Shown here one piece after another: positions 54,910-64,000 of a DNA stretch of 64,000 nt (position 1 is its first letter; each line of letters opens with the position of its first letter). The stretch is taken from contig JAEPNK010000002.1 in the NCBI GenBank assembly GCA_017643495.1, positions 434,001 through 498,000 on the forward strand. The letters are read 5' to 3'. Under the pieces are notes generated by a model, which worked only from the letters and a program-made list of their open reading frames with translations, was not told the origin of the DNA and did no database searches. Source of the DNA: Rhizobiaceae bacterium (GTDB taxonomy: Bacteria > Pseudomonadota > Alphaproteobacteria > Rhizobiales > Rhizobiaceae). A program made the translations under genes and the position numbers.

Positions 54910-55812
54910 TTAGTAGCGCAACATGCCTTCACTAATTTCCACTGCACTGCCCGAGATGGTTGCCGAAGAAACCTCACCATCCTTGCGGGTAATTGCCAGG
55001 AATATCTGTGAAGGGCGTCCCATTTCATAGCCTTGTTCAATCATGAATGACCGGGTCTCGTTTTTCTTCATTTCCAATGTTGCAAGTTGACCGCAAAAGG
55101 CGGCTGCAGCACTGCCTGTGGCAGGGTCTTCCGGTATCCCTGCAGAATGGGCAAACATCCGGGCATGATAATCTGAATGGTCTTCCTCTCCACCCTCACA
55201 ATACGCATAGATATTGGCACGAAATCCGTTGACCTCGGGTTCACAGGCAATCGCCTTGGCCGGGTCCACAACAATACGCTGCATTGCCTCGAGGGTACGC
55301 ACTGGAACCAGTGCATAGGGAACACCGGCGTCCCAGACGGCAGGTTTGTGCTTGCCAAACCCGATATCCTTTTTCTTCAGGCCGAGCGCATCGGCAAGCA
55401 ACTTGATATCCTCATCCCACTCATACGCACTTGGTAATTTCGGCATCTGGAAACGCGCTGACCGAATACCTGAATCCTCTGATATGAAGCAGGTAACCGG
55501 GCCAACGCGCTCCTCCAGTACAAAGGATGCGCCATCTTCGGCATTATCCAGCGTGGAGAGCAGAACAGCAGTGCCAACTGTTGGATGCCCGGCAAAAGGA
55601 AGCTCGTGGACCGGTGTAAATATCCTTATTTTCGCCCGGTTGGCCGGATCATCGGGCGGCAACACGAATACAGTCTCGGAAAGATTGAACTCCGCAGCGA
55701 TTGATTGCATTTCTGCATCGGACAATCCTTCGGAGTTCAGCACAACCGCGAGCGGATTTCCGCTCAACCTGCGCGTGGTAAAAACATCTAGCGTGAAGAA
55801 ATGTCGGGACAT
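54910..55812 (-). CDS. PhzF-family isomerase/epimerase-like protein
   Basis: This 300-residue diaminopimelate-epimerase-fold protein has FFTLDVFTTRRLSGNPLAVV at the N terminus, TPVHELPFAGHPTVGTA near 66, the PhzF signature, and DPATGSAAAAF near 230. The conserved catalytic Glu lies in FNLSETVFVL. Beyond PhzF itself, most members have unknown substrates. The ATG at 55812 follows AAGAG. It sits 23 bases after the antiporter gene on the same strand. Confidence 0.86.
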   Translation of the reverse strand: MSRHFFTLDVFTTRRLSGNPLAVVLNSEGLSDAEMQSIAAEFNLSETVFVLPPDDPANRAKIRIFTPVHELPFAGHPTVGTAVLLSTLDNAEDGASFVLEERVGPVTCFISEDSGIRSARFQMPKLPSAYEWDEDIKLLADALGLKKKDIGFGKHKPAVWDAGVPYALVPVRTLEAMQRIVVDPAKAIACEPEVNGFRANIYAYCEGGEEDHSDYHARMFAHSAGIPEDPATGSAAAAFCGQLATLEMKKNETRSFMIEQGYEMGRPSQIFLAITRKDGEVSSATISGSAVEISEGMLRY

Positions 55813-55835
55813 GGAAACTCTTGTTTGTCGTTCGT

Positions 55836-57101
55836 TCAAAGGAGGGTTTTGTCTACGGTCCGGTTTATGACCGATTTCACGGTCATGCCCTGGATAATCA
55901 CCGAAAACAGAACCACCGCATATGTCGCAGTCAGGATCAGCGGCTTGAATTCACTTTCCGGCAGGGAAAGGACCAGCGCCACCGAAATCCCGCCACGCAG
56001 GCCACCCCAAGTTAAAACCGGTATTGAGCCGGGGGTAAAATCCAGAAACCGGCTCAGCGATACGATCGGTACAGAAACCGCAAGGAAACGGGCCAGCAAT
56101 ACCAGCGGAATTGACAACAGCACAAGCCAGGTGTGGTCCGGATCAAATGTGAGGATCAGAACCTCAAGCCCGATCAGCAGGAACAATACGGAATTGAGAA
56201 TCTCGTCAATCAGATGCCAAAACGAGAACAGGTGCTCAGCCGTCATCTCGCTCATTCCGACTTCCCGACCCCGGTTCCCGAGCAACAATCCGGTAATCAC
56301 AACAGCAATTGGACCAGACAGGTGCAAACGAAGTGCGATGGCGTAAGTTGCAGCAACAATGCCCAGTGAAATCAGGATTTCCAGAGTGTATTCATCCAGC
56401 GTCGCCATAATGCGATAGGCTATCCAGCCAGTAACAAGACCGAGCAAGGCACCCCCAAGCGCTTCAACCACGAAGAGCTCTGCCACTTCTGCAACATCAA
56501 CGCCCTCGCTTGCAGCACCACTTCCGACTGCGATTGCCACTACAATACTGAAAACAACGACTCCGACCCCGTCATTGAACAGGGATTCACCAGCAATCTT
56601 TGCTTCAAGAGATGCGGGAATGTTGACTGATTTCAACAAACCCAGCACTGCGACGGGGTCTGTTGGCGAGATCAGCGCTCCAAACACCAGGGCCCAGGCA
56701 TAAGGAATGGCAACCCCGAAGAAATCGGCAATCAGCCAGAACCCAGTGCCAACGATGAATGTTGAGAGGACCACTCCGAAGGTTGCCATCATGGTTATCG
56801 GCCAGCGCTGGTCACGCAAGGCGTTGAAATTCACATGAAGCGCACCGGCAAACAACAAAAAGGCAAGCATGCCTTCCATGACTGTTTCATAGAAATCAAT
56901 TTGGGAAATGGCATCCTGAAACGTGTCGGTAATACCAAGCCAGGGAAAAAAGTGCTCCGCTGTAAGCAACACCAGTGATGCGAAAAGTGACATTACCAGC
57001 ATGCCGATGGTGTGGGGCAAGCGGATAAAAACATTATTGAGCCAGCCGAAAAATGCCGAAAGGGCAAGTAGCAGAGCAGCAATTTCAAATAAGGAAAGCA
57101 T
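55836..57101 (-). CDS. Na+/H+ antiporter of the CPA1/NhaP type
   Basis: The 421-residue protein has about twelve membrane segments, from MLSLFEIAALLLALSAFFGW onward. The ion-site region reads FGALISPTDPVAVLGLLK followed by AGESLFNDGVGVVVFSI, the TDP and ND motifs of CPA1 exchangers. It exports Na+ (or K+) in exchange for protons, suiting a saline habitat. The frame extends to 57197 but the membrane domain starts at 57101. The ribosome-binding site is weak. Confidence 0.9.
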   Translation of the reverse strand: MLSLFEIAALLLALSAFFGWLNNVFIRLPHTIGMLVMSLFASLVLLTAEHFFPWLGITDTFQDAISQIDFYETVMEGMLAFLLFAGALHVNFNALRDQRWPITMMATFGVVLSTFIVGTGFWLIADFFGVAIPYAWALVFGALISPTDPVAVLGLLKSVNIPASLEAKIAGESLFNDGVGVVVFSIVVAIAVGSGAASEGVDVAEVAELFVVEALGGALLGLVTGWIAYRIMATLDEYTLEILISLGIVAATYAIALRLHLSGPIAVVITGLLLGNRGREVGMSEMTAEHLFSFWHLIDEILNSVLFLLIGLEVLILTFDPDHTWLVLLSIPLVLLARFLAVSVPIVSLSRFLDFTPGSIPVLTWGGLRGGISVALVLSLPESEFKPLILTATYAVVLFSVIIQGMTVKSVINRTVDKTLL

Positions 57102-57238
57102 GTTTGTTTGATCTGTTGCAGAGAAAAACGGAAACGGTTTGCAGGACCAGGACCCTAACACGAAGGCAATCGGCTTCACCAGACGAATAGTCTGCATTTC
57201 GGGAAGTTGTCAAAGTCATCGAATGCCTCGTCATTCGC

Positions 57239-57769
57239 ATGGACACGTACACGGATTTCAGCAATAAACCTGCCATGCCAGATTCAAATTCCGACGAACA
57301 GTTGAAGGCCATTCTGCGCGGAACAAAAACCGTTGCCGTTGTCGGCGTGTCCACAAATCCCGTGAGGGCATCCTATTTCGTCGCACGTTATCTGCATTAC
57401 CGTGGTTACCGCATAATACCAGTTAACCCGGGCCATGCAGGCAAAACCCTTTTTGGCGAGAAGATTATCGCCAGTCTTGCTGATATTCCGGATGAAATCC
57501 ATGTCGACATGGTAGATATATTCAGGCGTGCCGAACATGTCCCCGCCATTGTCGATGAAGCCCTTGCCAATCTGTTGCCGGGTCTTCAGACCATCTGGAT
57601 GCAATTCGGCATTCGCCACGAAGAAGCCGCTGAAAAAGCGCGTTCTGCCGGCTTGAATGTCGTTCAGGACCGTTGTCCAAAAATCGAATATCAACGCTTG
57701 TTTGGAGAGTTGCGCAAGGCCGGTTTCAATACCGGCATCGTATCATCCAGACTGCCAACAGGGAGATAA
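57239..57769 (+). CDS. CoA-binding Rossmann protein (YccU-like)
   Basis: The 176-residue protein has a CoA_binding_2 fold: KTVAVVGVSTNPVRASYFVARYL near residue 30, RIIPVNPGHAGKTLFG near 58 and VDMVDIFRRAEHVPAIVDEA near 88, ending in a NVVQDRCPKIEYQRL block. Such proteins bind CoA or persulfidated CoA; their role is unclear. It lies three bases before the second metY-type gene, which may hint at sulfur sensing. Confidence 0.88.
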   Translation: MDTYTDFSNKPAMPDSNSDEQLKAILRGTKTVAVVGVSTNPVRASYFVARYLHYRGYRIIPVNPGHAGKTLFGEKIIASLADIPDEIHVDMVDIFRRAEHVPAIVDEALANLLPGLQTIWMQFGIRHEEAAEKARSAGLNVVQDRCPKIEYQRLFGELRKAGFNTGIVSSRLPTGR

Positions 57770-57772
57770 AAC

Positions 57773-59044
57773 ATGACCGAACGCGGTTTTGAAACACTAC
57801 AGATCCACGCTGGTGCACAGCCGGACCCGGCAACTGGCGCCAGACAAACACCCATCTACCAGACAACAGGCTATGTTTTTCGTGACGTGGAACATGCTGC
57901 AGCCCTTTTCGATCTGAAGGAAGTGGGTTTCATCTATTCCCGACTTACCAACCCGACGGTAGCTGTACTTCAGGAAAGAATAGCTACACTGGAAGGCGGC
58001 ACAGGTGCTGTCTGTTGCTCATCAGGCCATGCCGCTCAGATCATGGCACTGTTCCCGCTGATGCAACCAGGCTGCAATGTTGTTGTCTCAAGCCGACTGT
58101 ATGGTGGCACGATCACGCAATTCAGCCAGACCATCAAGCGGTTCGGCTGGACAGCCCGGTTTGTCGACTTCGATGACACGGATGCAATCGCTGCTGCCAT
58201 TGATGATTCCACCCGCGCCGTCTTCTGCGAAAGTATTGCCAATCCCGAAGGCCACCTTTTTGACATTCCTGCAATTGCCAAGGTCACCAGCAAGGCGGGA
58301 CTGCCACTCATCGTGGACAATACGACCGCAACGCCATATCTCTGCAAGCCGATTGAAATGGGTGCAACTCTGGTAGTTCACTCAACAACAAAATACATGA
58401 CGGGCAACGGAACAGTAACCGGTGGCTGCATCGTTGACAGTGGCACGTTCGATTGGTCTGCGTCGGCAAAATTCCCCTCACTGAGTGAGCCAGAACCGGC
58501 CTATCATGGGTTGAAATTCCATGAAACCTTTGGTCACATGGCCTATGTCTTTCACGGCATTGCTGTCGGATTGCGGGACCTTGGCATGACCATGAACCCA
58601 CAGGCGGCACATTACACCCTGCTCGGACTTGAAACGCTCAGCCTTCGCATGGAACGCCATGTCGCGAATGCCACACGTGTTGCAGAGTGGCTTGAAAACC
58701 ATCCTGCCGTCGAAAGTGTCAGTTATGCCGGGCTTGCCTCTTCACCCCAGCACGACCTGCAACAGCGTCTTTATCCCAAAGGGGCAAGTGCCCTGTTCTG
58801 CTTTGCCCTGAAGGACGGCTATGATGCCTGTGTCCGGGCAGTCGAGAAGCTCGAACTGATCAGCCATGTTGCAAATCTCGGGGATTCACGGAGCCTGATC
58901 ATTCACTCGGCCTCGACAACCCACCGTCAACTCGATGAAAAACAGCAGGTTGCCGCCGGTGCCGGCCCCAATGTCCTGCGGCTTTCCATAGGAATTGAAA
59001 CGGTTGAGGATATCATCGCCGATCTGGAACAGGCGATCAGCTGA
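57773..59044 (+). CDS. O-acetylhomoserine sulfhydrylase-type PLP enzyme (copy 2)
   Basis: The 423-residue homologue of the copy at 52.3 kb has YSRLTNPTVAVLQERIATLE near residue 55, GATLVVHSTTKYMTGNGT near 200 with the PLP Lys, and a C terminus LRLSIGIETVEDIIADLEQA. It probably makes homocysteine from O-acetylhomoserine. Directly following the CoA-binding protein gene, it is more likely than copy 1 to be the housekeeping enzyme. That assignment is inference. Confidence 0.9.
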   Translation: MTERGFETLQIHAGAQPDPATGARQTPIYQTTGYVFRDVEHAAALFDLKEVGFIYSRLTNPTVAVLQERIATLEGGTGAVCCSSGHAAQIMALFPLMQPGCNVVVSSRLYGGTITQFSQTIKRFGWTARFVDFDDTDAIAAAIDDSTRAVFCESIANPEGHLFDIPAIAKVTSKAGLPLIVDNTTATPYLCKPIEMGATLVVHSTTKYMTGNGTVTGGCIVDSGTFDWSASAKFPSLSEPEPAYHGLKFHETFGHMAYVFHGIAVGLRDLGMTMNPQAAHYTLLGLETLSLRMERHVANATRVAEWLENHPAVESVSYAGLASSPQHDLQQRLYPKGASALFCFALKDGYDACVRAVEKLELISHVANLGDSRSLIIHSASTTHRQLDEKQQVAAGAGPNVLRLSIGIETVEDIIADLEQAIS

Positions 59045-59086
59045 TCCCCTTCAACAAAGTAGTTTTGCTTTTCAGAAAACATCAGC

Positions 59087-59110
59087 AACGTGCCCTGTTC
59101 AGGGCACGTT
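59087..59110. terminator. Perfect 11-bp hairpin spanning the end of the nuclease-like gene
   Basis: AACGTGCCCTG (59087-59097) pairs with CAGGGCACGTT (59100-59110) around TT. It lies between convergent genes and covers the minus-strand TGA stop at 59101-59099. U-tracts are weak (GATGTTTTC on the minus side). Confidence 0.6.
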
Positions 59111-60211
59111 GAGTTCCACCACAACCGGGCAATGATCCGAAGCCTTGGGGCGGTCCCACCCGGTTCGCGGATAACGCTCCACCCATTGTCCTTCGGGAAA
59201 TGGCGTACGATATGGCTGGCCGTTACGGATGATTTCCGGCACCGCTTTCGGGTTTCTTTCAGCCATGGCCGGTGAAGCAAGAATGTAATCAAGCTGGCAC
59301 AGGTGCTGGTGTTCGGGTCCCCGTGAATGATACAGCGTCCACTGGTCGTCTTCCGGGCGGCGCAATACAAGGTTTTCACTGAACCCGCCTTGCAACAAGG
59401 CATCAAAACCTGATCGCGCTTCAGTCACACTGGAAAACCCGTAACCGGAATGCCGGGTGCCGCTTACAATCATCCGGGACCTGTAATCGTTGAGATCGCC
59501 ACAAATCAGCCAGCGCTTGTTCGCTGTTTTTCCCGTGCCAAAACGCTTTTCAATGATCATTCGTACTGCCTTGGCTTCCGCGTCCCGAATGGGCATTGTC
59601 CATTCCCTGCCGTCAACATCATCCCGCTGTCGACCCATGGACTTGAAATGAACCAGATAAAGGGTGAGCGGCCGACCAGCTATTTTCAGATCGACTTCCA
59701 GACAATCGCGACGAAAAATGCGTTCATGCGGCTCGTTTCCCGTTTCCGTAAGTGCCTGTGATTCCAAACCAAAGTCCTGGTAGGTCAGTCCTGCATGACT
59801 GGTAGCACGTACAAACTCGATGGCATCTCCTGTCGCAGTTTCCTCACGCATCATCAGGCAGACATCGATGCCTCTCGTATCATTCCCTTCAAGAAGCACC
59901 TTGTGCTTGAACCCCCTGCCTGTCATCCGGAACAAATAGCCGTATTCAAAGGCCTCAAGCGCAGCCATATTCTCAACCTCCTGAAGGCAGACGATGTCTG
60001 CCCGGCAGTCGGCAATAGCAAGTGCGGTCAGTTGCATCGTGTCATCAGTATGGGCAACCACCCTTGCCTGCTCAAGCAGTTCATACTGCTCCTTTGTCCG
60101 GACATCGAGCATGTCCAGCGTCCGGTCGCGGCGCAACGCATTCCTGAATCCGGAAAAATCAAACCTGTGCATCAGGTTTTCCGCATTGAAAGTCGCGACA
60201 CGTACAGTCAT
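59099..60211 (-). CDS. Endonuclease/exonuclease/phosphatase (EEP) family protein
   Basis: The 370-residue protein has EEP-fold motifs: VATFNAENLMHRF at the start, DIVCLQEVENMAAL near 73 (metal Glu), LVHFKSMGRQRDD near 185, LICGDLNDYRS near 245 and ASDHCPVVVELN at the end. It probably hydrolyses phosphodiesters of nucleic acid or nucleotide-like substrates with a metal. The ATG at 60211 is where homology begins; the frame is open to 60283. No signal peptide is evident. Confidence 0.86.
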   Translation of the reverse strand: MTVRVATFNAENLMHRFDFSGFRNALRRDRTLDMLDVRTKEQYELLEQARVVAHTDDTMQLTALAIADCRADIVCLQEVENMAALEAFEYGYLFRMTGRGFKHKVLLEGNDTRGIDVCLMMREETATGDAIEFVRATSHAGLTYQDFGLESQALTETGNEPHERIFRRDCLEVDLKIAGRPLTLYLVHFKSMGRQRDDVDGREWTMPIRDAEAKAVRMIIEKRFGTGKTANKRWLICGDLNDYRSRMIVSGTRHSGYGFSSVTEARSGFDALLQGGFSENLVLRRPEDDQWTLYHSRGPEHQHLCQLDYILASPAMAERNPKAVPEIIRNGQPYRTPFPEGQWVERYPRTGWDRPKASDHCPVVVELNVP

Positions 60212-60495
60212 CTGGCAATTCTGGTTCGGCTGGTGATTCTGAAAGGGATGAGGTTTTGTTCTAGCGGAGACACAAGCCTGCACGCAATCACCAGTCGATC
60301 AGGCAAGACACAATGGACTATCCGTCAAAATGGCGTTCCTGTTAAGTATTACATGAATGTTGAACCTATTGTGCATTTCAACACATTCACTGCATGTGCT
60401 ATAGGTTATCAAATAAAACAGAGGTTGGAGAAAAGTGCCCAAACGCCCGAACACCGGCCCATGTCTTTAGCAGATGGAAATACAGGAGAAGTTCC

Positions 60496-60864
60496 ATGAA
60501 AGCGATTATCAAGAAAAGTGCTGTTATTGCCATGGCAATAGGCATTGCAATCCCAGTATCAACCCCTGCATTCAGCCAAAGCCGTGATGCAATTGCAGGT
60601 GGCATTGTTGGTGGCATCATTGGCGGAGCAATCGGATCGGCAGCCCGTCGCCGTCACCGCGAACCGGATGTGGTATATGTAGAACCTCGTCCTGTTTACC
60701 GGGAACCTGTATATGTCGAGCGCCGCGTTATCACCCGTCCGGCCTATTCCGGCAATGCACATGTCAACTGGTGCTACCGCAAATACCGTTCCTATCAGGA
60801 AAGCAGCAACACATACGTCACTTACGGTGGCCGTGTTCGCCAGTGTTACTCACCCTACAACTGA
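60496..60864 (+). CDS. BA14K-family exported protein
   Basis: The 122-residue protein has a signal peptide (MKAIIKKSAVIAMAIGIAI then STPAFS), a glycine-zipper-like segment AGGIVGGIIGGAIGS, a Pro/Tyr/Val-rich spacer and the BA14K motif CYRKYRSYQESSNTY followed by GRVRQCYSPYN. BA14K proteins are rhizobial and Brucella surface antigens with lectin-like activity. AGGAGAA lies before the ATG. A strong terminator follows. Confidence 0.9.
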   Translation: MKAIIKKSAVIAMAIGIAIPVSTPAFSQSRDAIAGGIVGGIIGGAIGSAARRRHREPDVVYVEPRPVYREPVYVERRVITRPAYSGNAHVNWCYRKYRSYQESSNTYVTYGGRVRQCYSPYN

Positions 60865-60885
60865 TATCTTGCAGGGTTTCGAAAC

Positions 60886-60915
60886 AAAAACGCCGCTTCC
60901 AGAAAGCGGCGTTTT
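60886..60915 (+). terminator. Rho-independent terminator of the BA14K gene
   Basis: AAAA-CGCCGCTT (60887-60898), a 5-base loop and AAGCGGCG-TTTT (60904-60915) form a 12-bp hairpin with U-run, 22 bases after the stop. It can also act on the convergent crotonase gene. Confidence 0.85.
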
Positions 60916-60957
60916 CATTTGTGACAAGCAAATATCAAACCTGGGTAATCCTCTGCG

Positions 60958-61830
60958 CTAACTTCCCTTGCCCGGCGAATTGATCGGCCGGTCTTCAGTC
61001 CAGTCGTAAGTCCCCAGATCACGTTCCCTTACTGCCTGTTTCCAGCCTGTTTCCTCCGAGCGCTTCTTGAAGTTGAGCCCTTCGGGAGAGTGACGTGTAA
61101 TACCGTCAAACACGGTGGCAATCATCTGGGTATTCTCAAGACCCATTGAATCATAAGCCTGATTTATCATCAGCTTCTGCATCATCAACTGGTTGCGCGG
61201 AACGGCTGCCATGCGTTCGGCAAGCGCATCTACCCGGGCATCGAGTTCCTCCGCAGGCACAGCTTCCAGCGCCAGCCCCAGTTCCATGGCCTCCTTCCCG
61301 CTAATCTTGTCACCGGTGAACAGCATCCTTTTCGCAGCCTGCGCGCCCAGCCGGTAAACCCACATTGCCGTGGTGGGACACCCCCAAACACGAACGGGCA
61401 TGTATCCTATCCGTGCATCTTCCGCCATTATGATCATGTCGCAGCACAGCGCTATGTCACTGCCGCCGGCAACTGCATTCCCGTGCACTTTCGCAATCAC
61501 CGGCTTGTAGGATCGCCAGAGCTTCATAAACAACTCCGTATTGCGTTTCATGAAGCGGTAATCACGCATAGAGTCCCAGGGCATTTCCTGGGTAACATTG
61601 TTGCTGCCATTGGCCTCTGCATAATAAGTGAGATCATATCCGGCACAAAAAGAGTCGCCCTTGCCTGCCAAAACGATGACATGGATATCGTCATCTTCAT
61701 TTGCTGCATCAACGCATTCGGCAAGGTGATGGGGCATCTCGTCATTGATTGCGTTCAGAACTTCAGGCCTGTTGAGCATGATCCTTGCAATGCGGCCGTC
61801 CTTCTCCATCACTACGGTTTTGTCTGTCAT
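60958..61830 (-). CDS. Enoyl-CoA hydratase/isomerase (crotonase) family protein
   Basis: The 290-residue crotonase-fold protein has ARIMLNRPEVLNAINDEM near residue 13, GKGDSFCAGYDL near 60 and AKVHGNAVAGGSDIALCCDM near 108, the CoA-binding oxyanion loops. GYMPVRVWGCPTTAMW near 135 replaces the usual hydratase Glu region, so hydratase activity is uncertain. The ATG at 61830 follows AAAGGA. The acyl-CoA substrate is unknown. Confidence 0.85.
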   Translation of the reverse strand: MTDKTVVMEKDGRIARIMLNRPEVLNAINDEMPHHLAECVDAANEDDDIHVIVLAGKGDSFCAGYDLTYYAEANGSNNVTQEMPWDSMRDYRFMKRNTELFMKLWRSYKPVIAKVHGNAVAGGSDIALCCDMIIMAEDARIGYMPVRVWGCPTTAMWVYRLGAQAAKRMLFTGDKISGKEAMELGLALEAVPAEELDARVDALAERMAAVPRNQLMMQKLMINQAYDSMGLENTQMIATVFDGITRHSPEGLNFKKRSEETGWKQAVRERDLGTYDWTEDRPINSPGKGS

Positions 61831-61916
61831 GGGAAATCCTTTGCTTCTCTCCTCTGGTCGGCGTGAAGCATGCTTCAAAACCATCACGGAAAAAAGTGTC
61901 TAACCGGATTGGGCGC

Positions 61917-61947
61917 AAAAATAAAAAGGCCGCCCGCAGGCGACCTT
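61917..61947 (-). terminator. Rho-independent terminator of ilvC
   Basis: On the minus strand AAGGTCGCC (61947-61939) pairs with GGCGGCCTT (61934-61926) with one wobble, followed by TTTATTTTT. It starts 27 bases after the ilvC stop. Confidence 0.8.
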
Positions 61948-61973
61948 CTATAATCAGCAGAAAGGAAGAAAGA

Positions 61974-63017
<1,044 letters not shown>

Positions 63018-63662
63018 TCAAGTTTGATTGCAAAGGGCCATGAACTGGTCCACTGCCCTTTGAGAAATGGTTTCAATATTGCCGGGTGCCTGAAGGGATG
63101 TGTCGCCAAGCAAGGCACGGATTTGAGTGTCGGCAACAACCAGCCCGAAAAAGGTTCGAAAAGCCGTATCATCATCAGCGGTCAGATAGCCCGCTTTCCG
63201 TCCCAGTGCAAAAATCGGCTCCAAGCGTTGGCGCATGGTGAGTGGCCCGTTTTCAAGCACGATTTCACCAAGCCGCGTCTCCCTGTTTCCGGCATGTGAT
63301 ACGGCCAGTCGATTGAGCGCGATCGAAACATCCCCGGTAATGACCTTCAACCAGTTTCCTGCAAATTCACGCAGGGTGCGTTTGAAAACGCCAAGCTCCA
63401 GCCGGTGCGGGTCCAACCTTGGCATGACTACCTTGGAAGCCTGCCATTGCACAGTGGCTGTCAGCAGGCCGTCACGGTCACCAAACCAGCGATAAAGGGT
63501 TTCTTTTGAACAGGATGCACGCTTCGCAACACTGGCCATGGAGAACCGGTCGCCCTCCTCCACCATCAGGTCGAGAACGGCATCTAGCACTTCCTGTTCC
63601 CGTTTGCTGGGGTCGGAGGTTTCGCTATCTGGCGCAGTTTTCAAGAGCGTTGCATCATTCAT
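63018..63662 (-). CDS. TetR/AcrR-family transcriptional regulator
   Basis: The 214-residue repressor has an N-terminal helix-turn-helix: ASVAKRASCSKETLYRWFGDRDGLL (about residues 43-67). The C-terminal ligand domain resembles the AefR-like TetR_C group. A perfect 14-bp palindrome lies 10 bases upstream of the start and probably mediates autoregulation. It lies 24 bases from ilvC on the same strand and may influence it, but most TetR regulators control efflux or acyl-CoA genes. The ligand is unknown. Confidence 0.88.
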   Translation of the reverse strand: MNDATLLKTAPDSETSDPSKREQEVLDAVLDLMVEEGDRFSMASVAKRASCSKETLYRWFGDRDGLLTATVQWQASKVVMPRLDPHRLELGVFKRTLREFAGNWLKVITGDVSIALNRLAVSHAGNRETRLGEIVLENGPLTMRQRLEPIFALGRKAGYLTADDDTAFRTFFGLVVADTQIRALLGDTSLQAPGNIETISQRAVDQFMALCNQT

Positions 63663-63671
63663 GCCAGAGCA

Positions 63672-63685
63672 GTACCGTACGGTAC
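63672..63685. promoter_or_regulatory. Palindromic operator candidate upstream of the TetR gene
   Basis: GTACCGTACGGTAC is an exact 14-bp palindrome, with an overlapping further CGG repeat (CGGTACGG). It ends ten bases from the TetR start codon, where a bound repressor would block initiation. TetR sites are typically such palindromes. Confidence 0.7.
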
Positions 63686-63771
63686 GGTTCTATTCAAGGG
63701 GAAAATTTGAATTTCTGCTCGGCTCCCGGTTCAGGAACGAGCGTGACAACCCTCAATCAGGCAGGTACTGG

Positions 63772-64000
63772 TCAGGGATTGGGCGCGGTAATGTTGAAGT
63801 GTGAAACGCCCAACTGTGGCATGAACTTCTCCATGCAGTTACCGGGGCCATCTGTAAACATCCACGGATGGGTGAGATAGGTATTGATCGTGAATTCCTC
63901 CCCCGGATCAAGATCAGCATAGCTGACTGGCATTCCGTCAAATCCCACCCACATGACACTTCTGTAGGCTCCGCTCATGTTCCGGAAAGTAAGCGTGACC
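63772..64000 (-). CDS. VHL beta-domain-like protein, C-terminal fragment (cut by window edge)
   Basis: The visible 75 or so residues align by eye with the beta domain of the von Hippel-Lindau protein: VTLTFRNMSGAYRSVMWVGF, then DGMPVSYADLDPGEEF with the Pro-Gly turn, then INTYLTHPWMFTDG. In human pVHL this domain binds hydroxyproline peptides; bacterial members are uncharacterised. The start lies beyond the window, and a signal peptide cannot be assessed. It stops 86 bases upstream of the TetR palindrome. Confidence 0.65.
   Translation of the reverse strand, partial: VTLTFRNMSGAYRSVMWVGFDGMPVSYADLDPGEEFTINTYLTHPWMFTDGPGNCMEKFMPQLGVSHFNITAPNP

Noticed and set aside
59795-60499. 234-residue open frame on the plus strand
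   Set aside because: Mostly antisense to the EEP-family gene, with no motif or ribosome-binding site.

Overview
The window is chromosomal DNA of an alphaproteobacterium, most likely of the order Hyphomicrobiales (Rhizobiales). The best markers are the complete acpXL-fabZXL-fabF2XL-fabF1XL-adh2XL-lpxXL cluster for very-long-chain acylation of lipid A (11.2-16.6 kb), a BA14K-family surface protein (60.5 kb) and two DUF1127 proteins. Sulfonate and methylated-compound genes (an HpsN homologue, a DmdA-like protein, a TRAP transporter, an MttB homologue) suggest a marine or saline habitat. Coding density is high. I see no rRNA, tRNA, CRISPR array, insertion sequence or prophage.

Layout. 0-9.7 kb: a truncated IclR regulator diverges from a GMC oxidoreductase and a TerC-family membrane protein. 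These are followed by a TRAP transporter (binding protein plus fused QM permease), a strong terminator, and an hpsN-hpsO-hpsP-like set for 2,3-dihydroxypropane-1-sulfonate (DHPS). 9.8-11 kb: an NAD(P)-binding protein and queF. 11.2-16.6 kb: the lipid A very-long-chain acyl cluster. 16.7-19 kb: an L,D-transpeptidase and panBC.

19.2-33.7 kb is a one-carbon and corrinoid region. It holds a homocysteine methyltransferase, an Fe-S protein, a non-pyrrolysine MttB homologue, a dicarboxylate-type symporter, a B12-binding protein, DUF1638, two MaoC hotdog proteins, a PF13769 protein overlapping an MTHFR-like protein, metF, a methyl-THF:corrinoid methyltransferase and a RACo-type activator. The homocysteine, pterin and B12 modules of cobalamin-dependent methionine synthase occur here as three separate genes plus the RACo-type protein. 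I read this as a split methionine synthase, possibly sharing its corrinoid protein with the MttB homologue. Two near-identical palindromes in front of the homocysteine methyltransferase and metF look like SahR-type sites. Four of these proteins carry Arg/Gly-rich tails.

33.7-36.4 kb: two LysR regulators and two DUF1127 proteins in a mirror-image arrangement. 36.5-41 kb: an FkbM methyltransferase, a HAD dehalogenase, a GbdR-like regulator and two cell-wall/exported proteins. 41-47.5 kb: a dimethylglycine/sarcosine dehydrogenase-like flavoprotein, an FAD oxidoreductase diverging from mnmD (possibly a split mnmC), a Rieske oxygenase and a GST. 47.8-57.1 kb: a multifunctional beta-oxidation protein, a second L,D-transpeptidase, a DmdA-like protein-metY-hydrolase operon, a PhzF protein and a Na+/H+ antiporter. 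57.2-64 kb: a CoA-binding protein with a second metY paralogue, an EEP-fold nuclease-like protein, BA14K, a crotonase, ilvC, a TetR regulator and a truncated VHL beta-domain protein.

All assignments come from reading motifs and remembered family sequences. No search was run.
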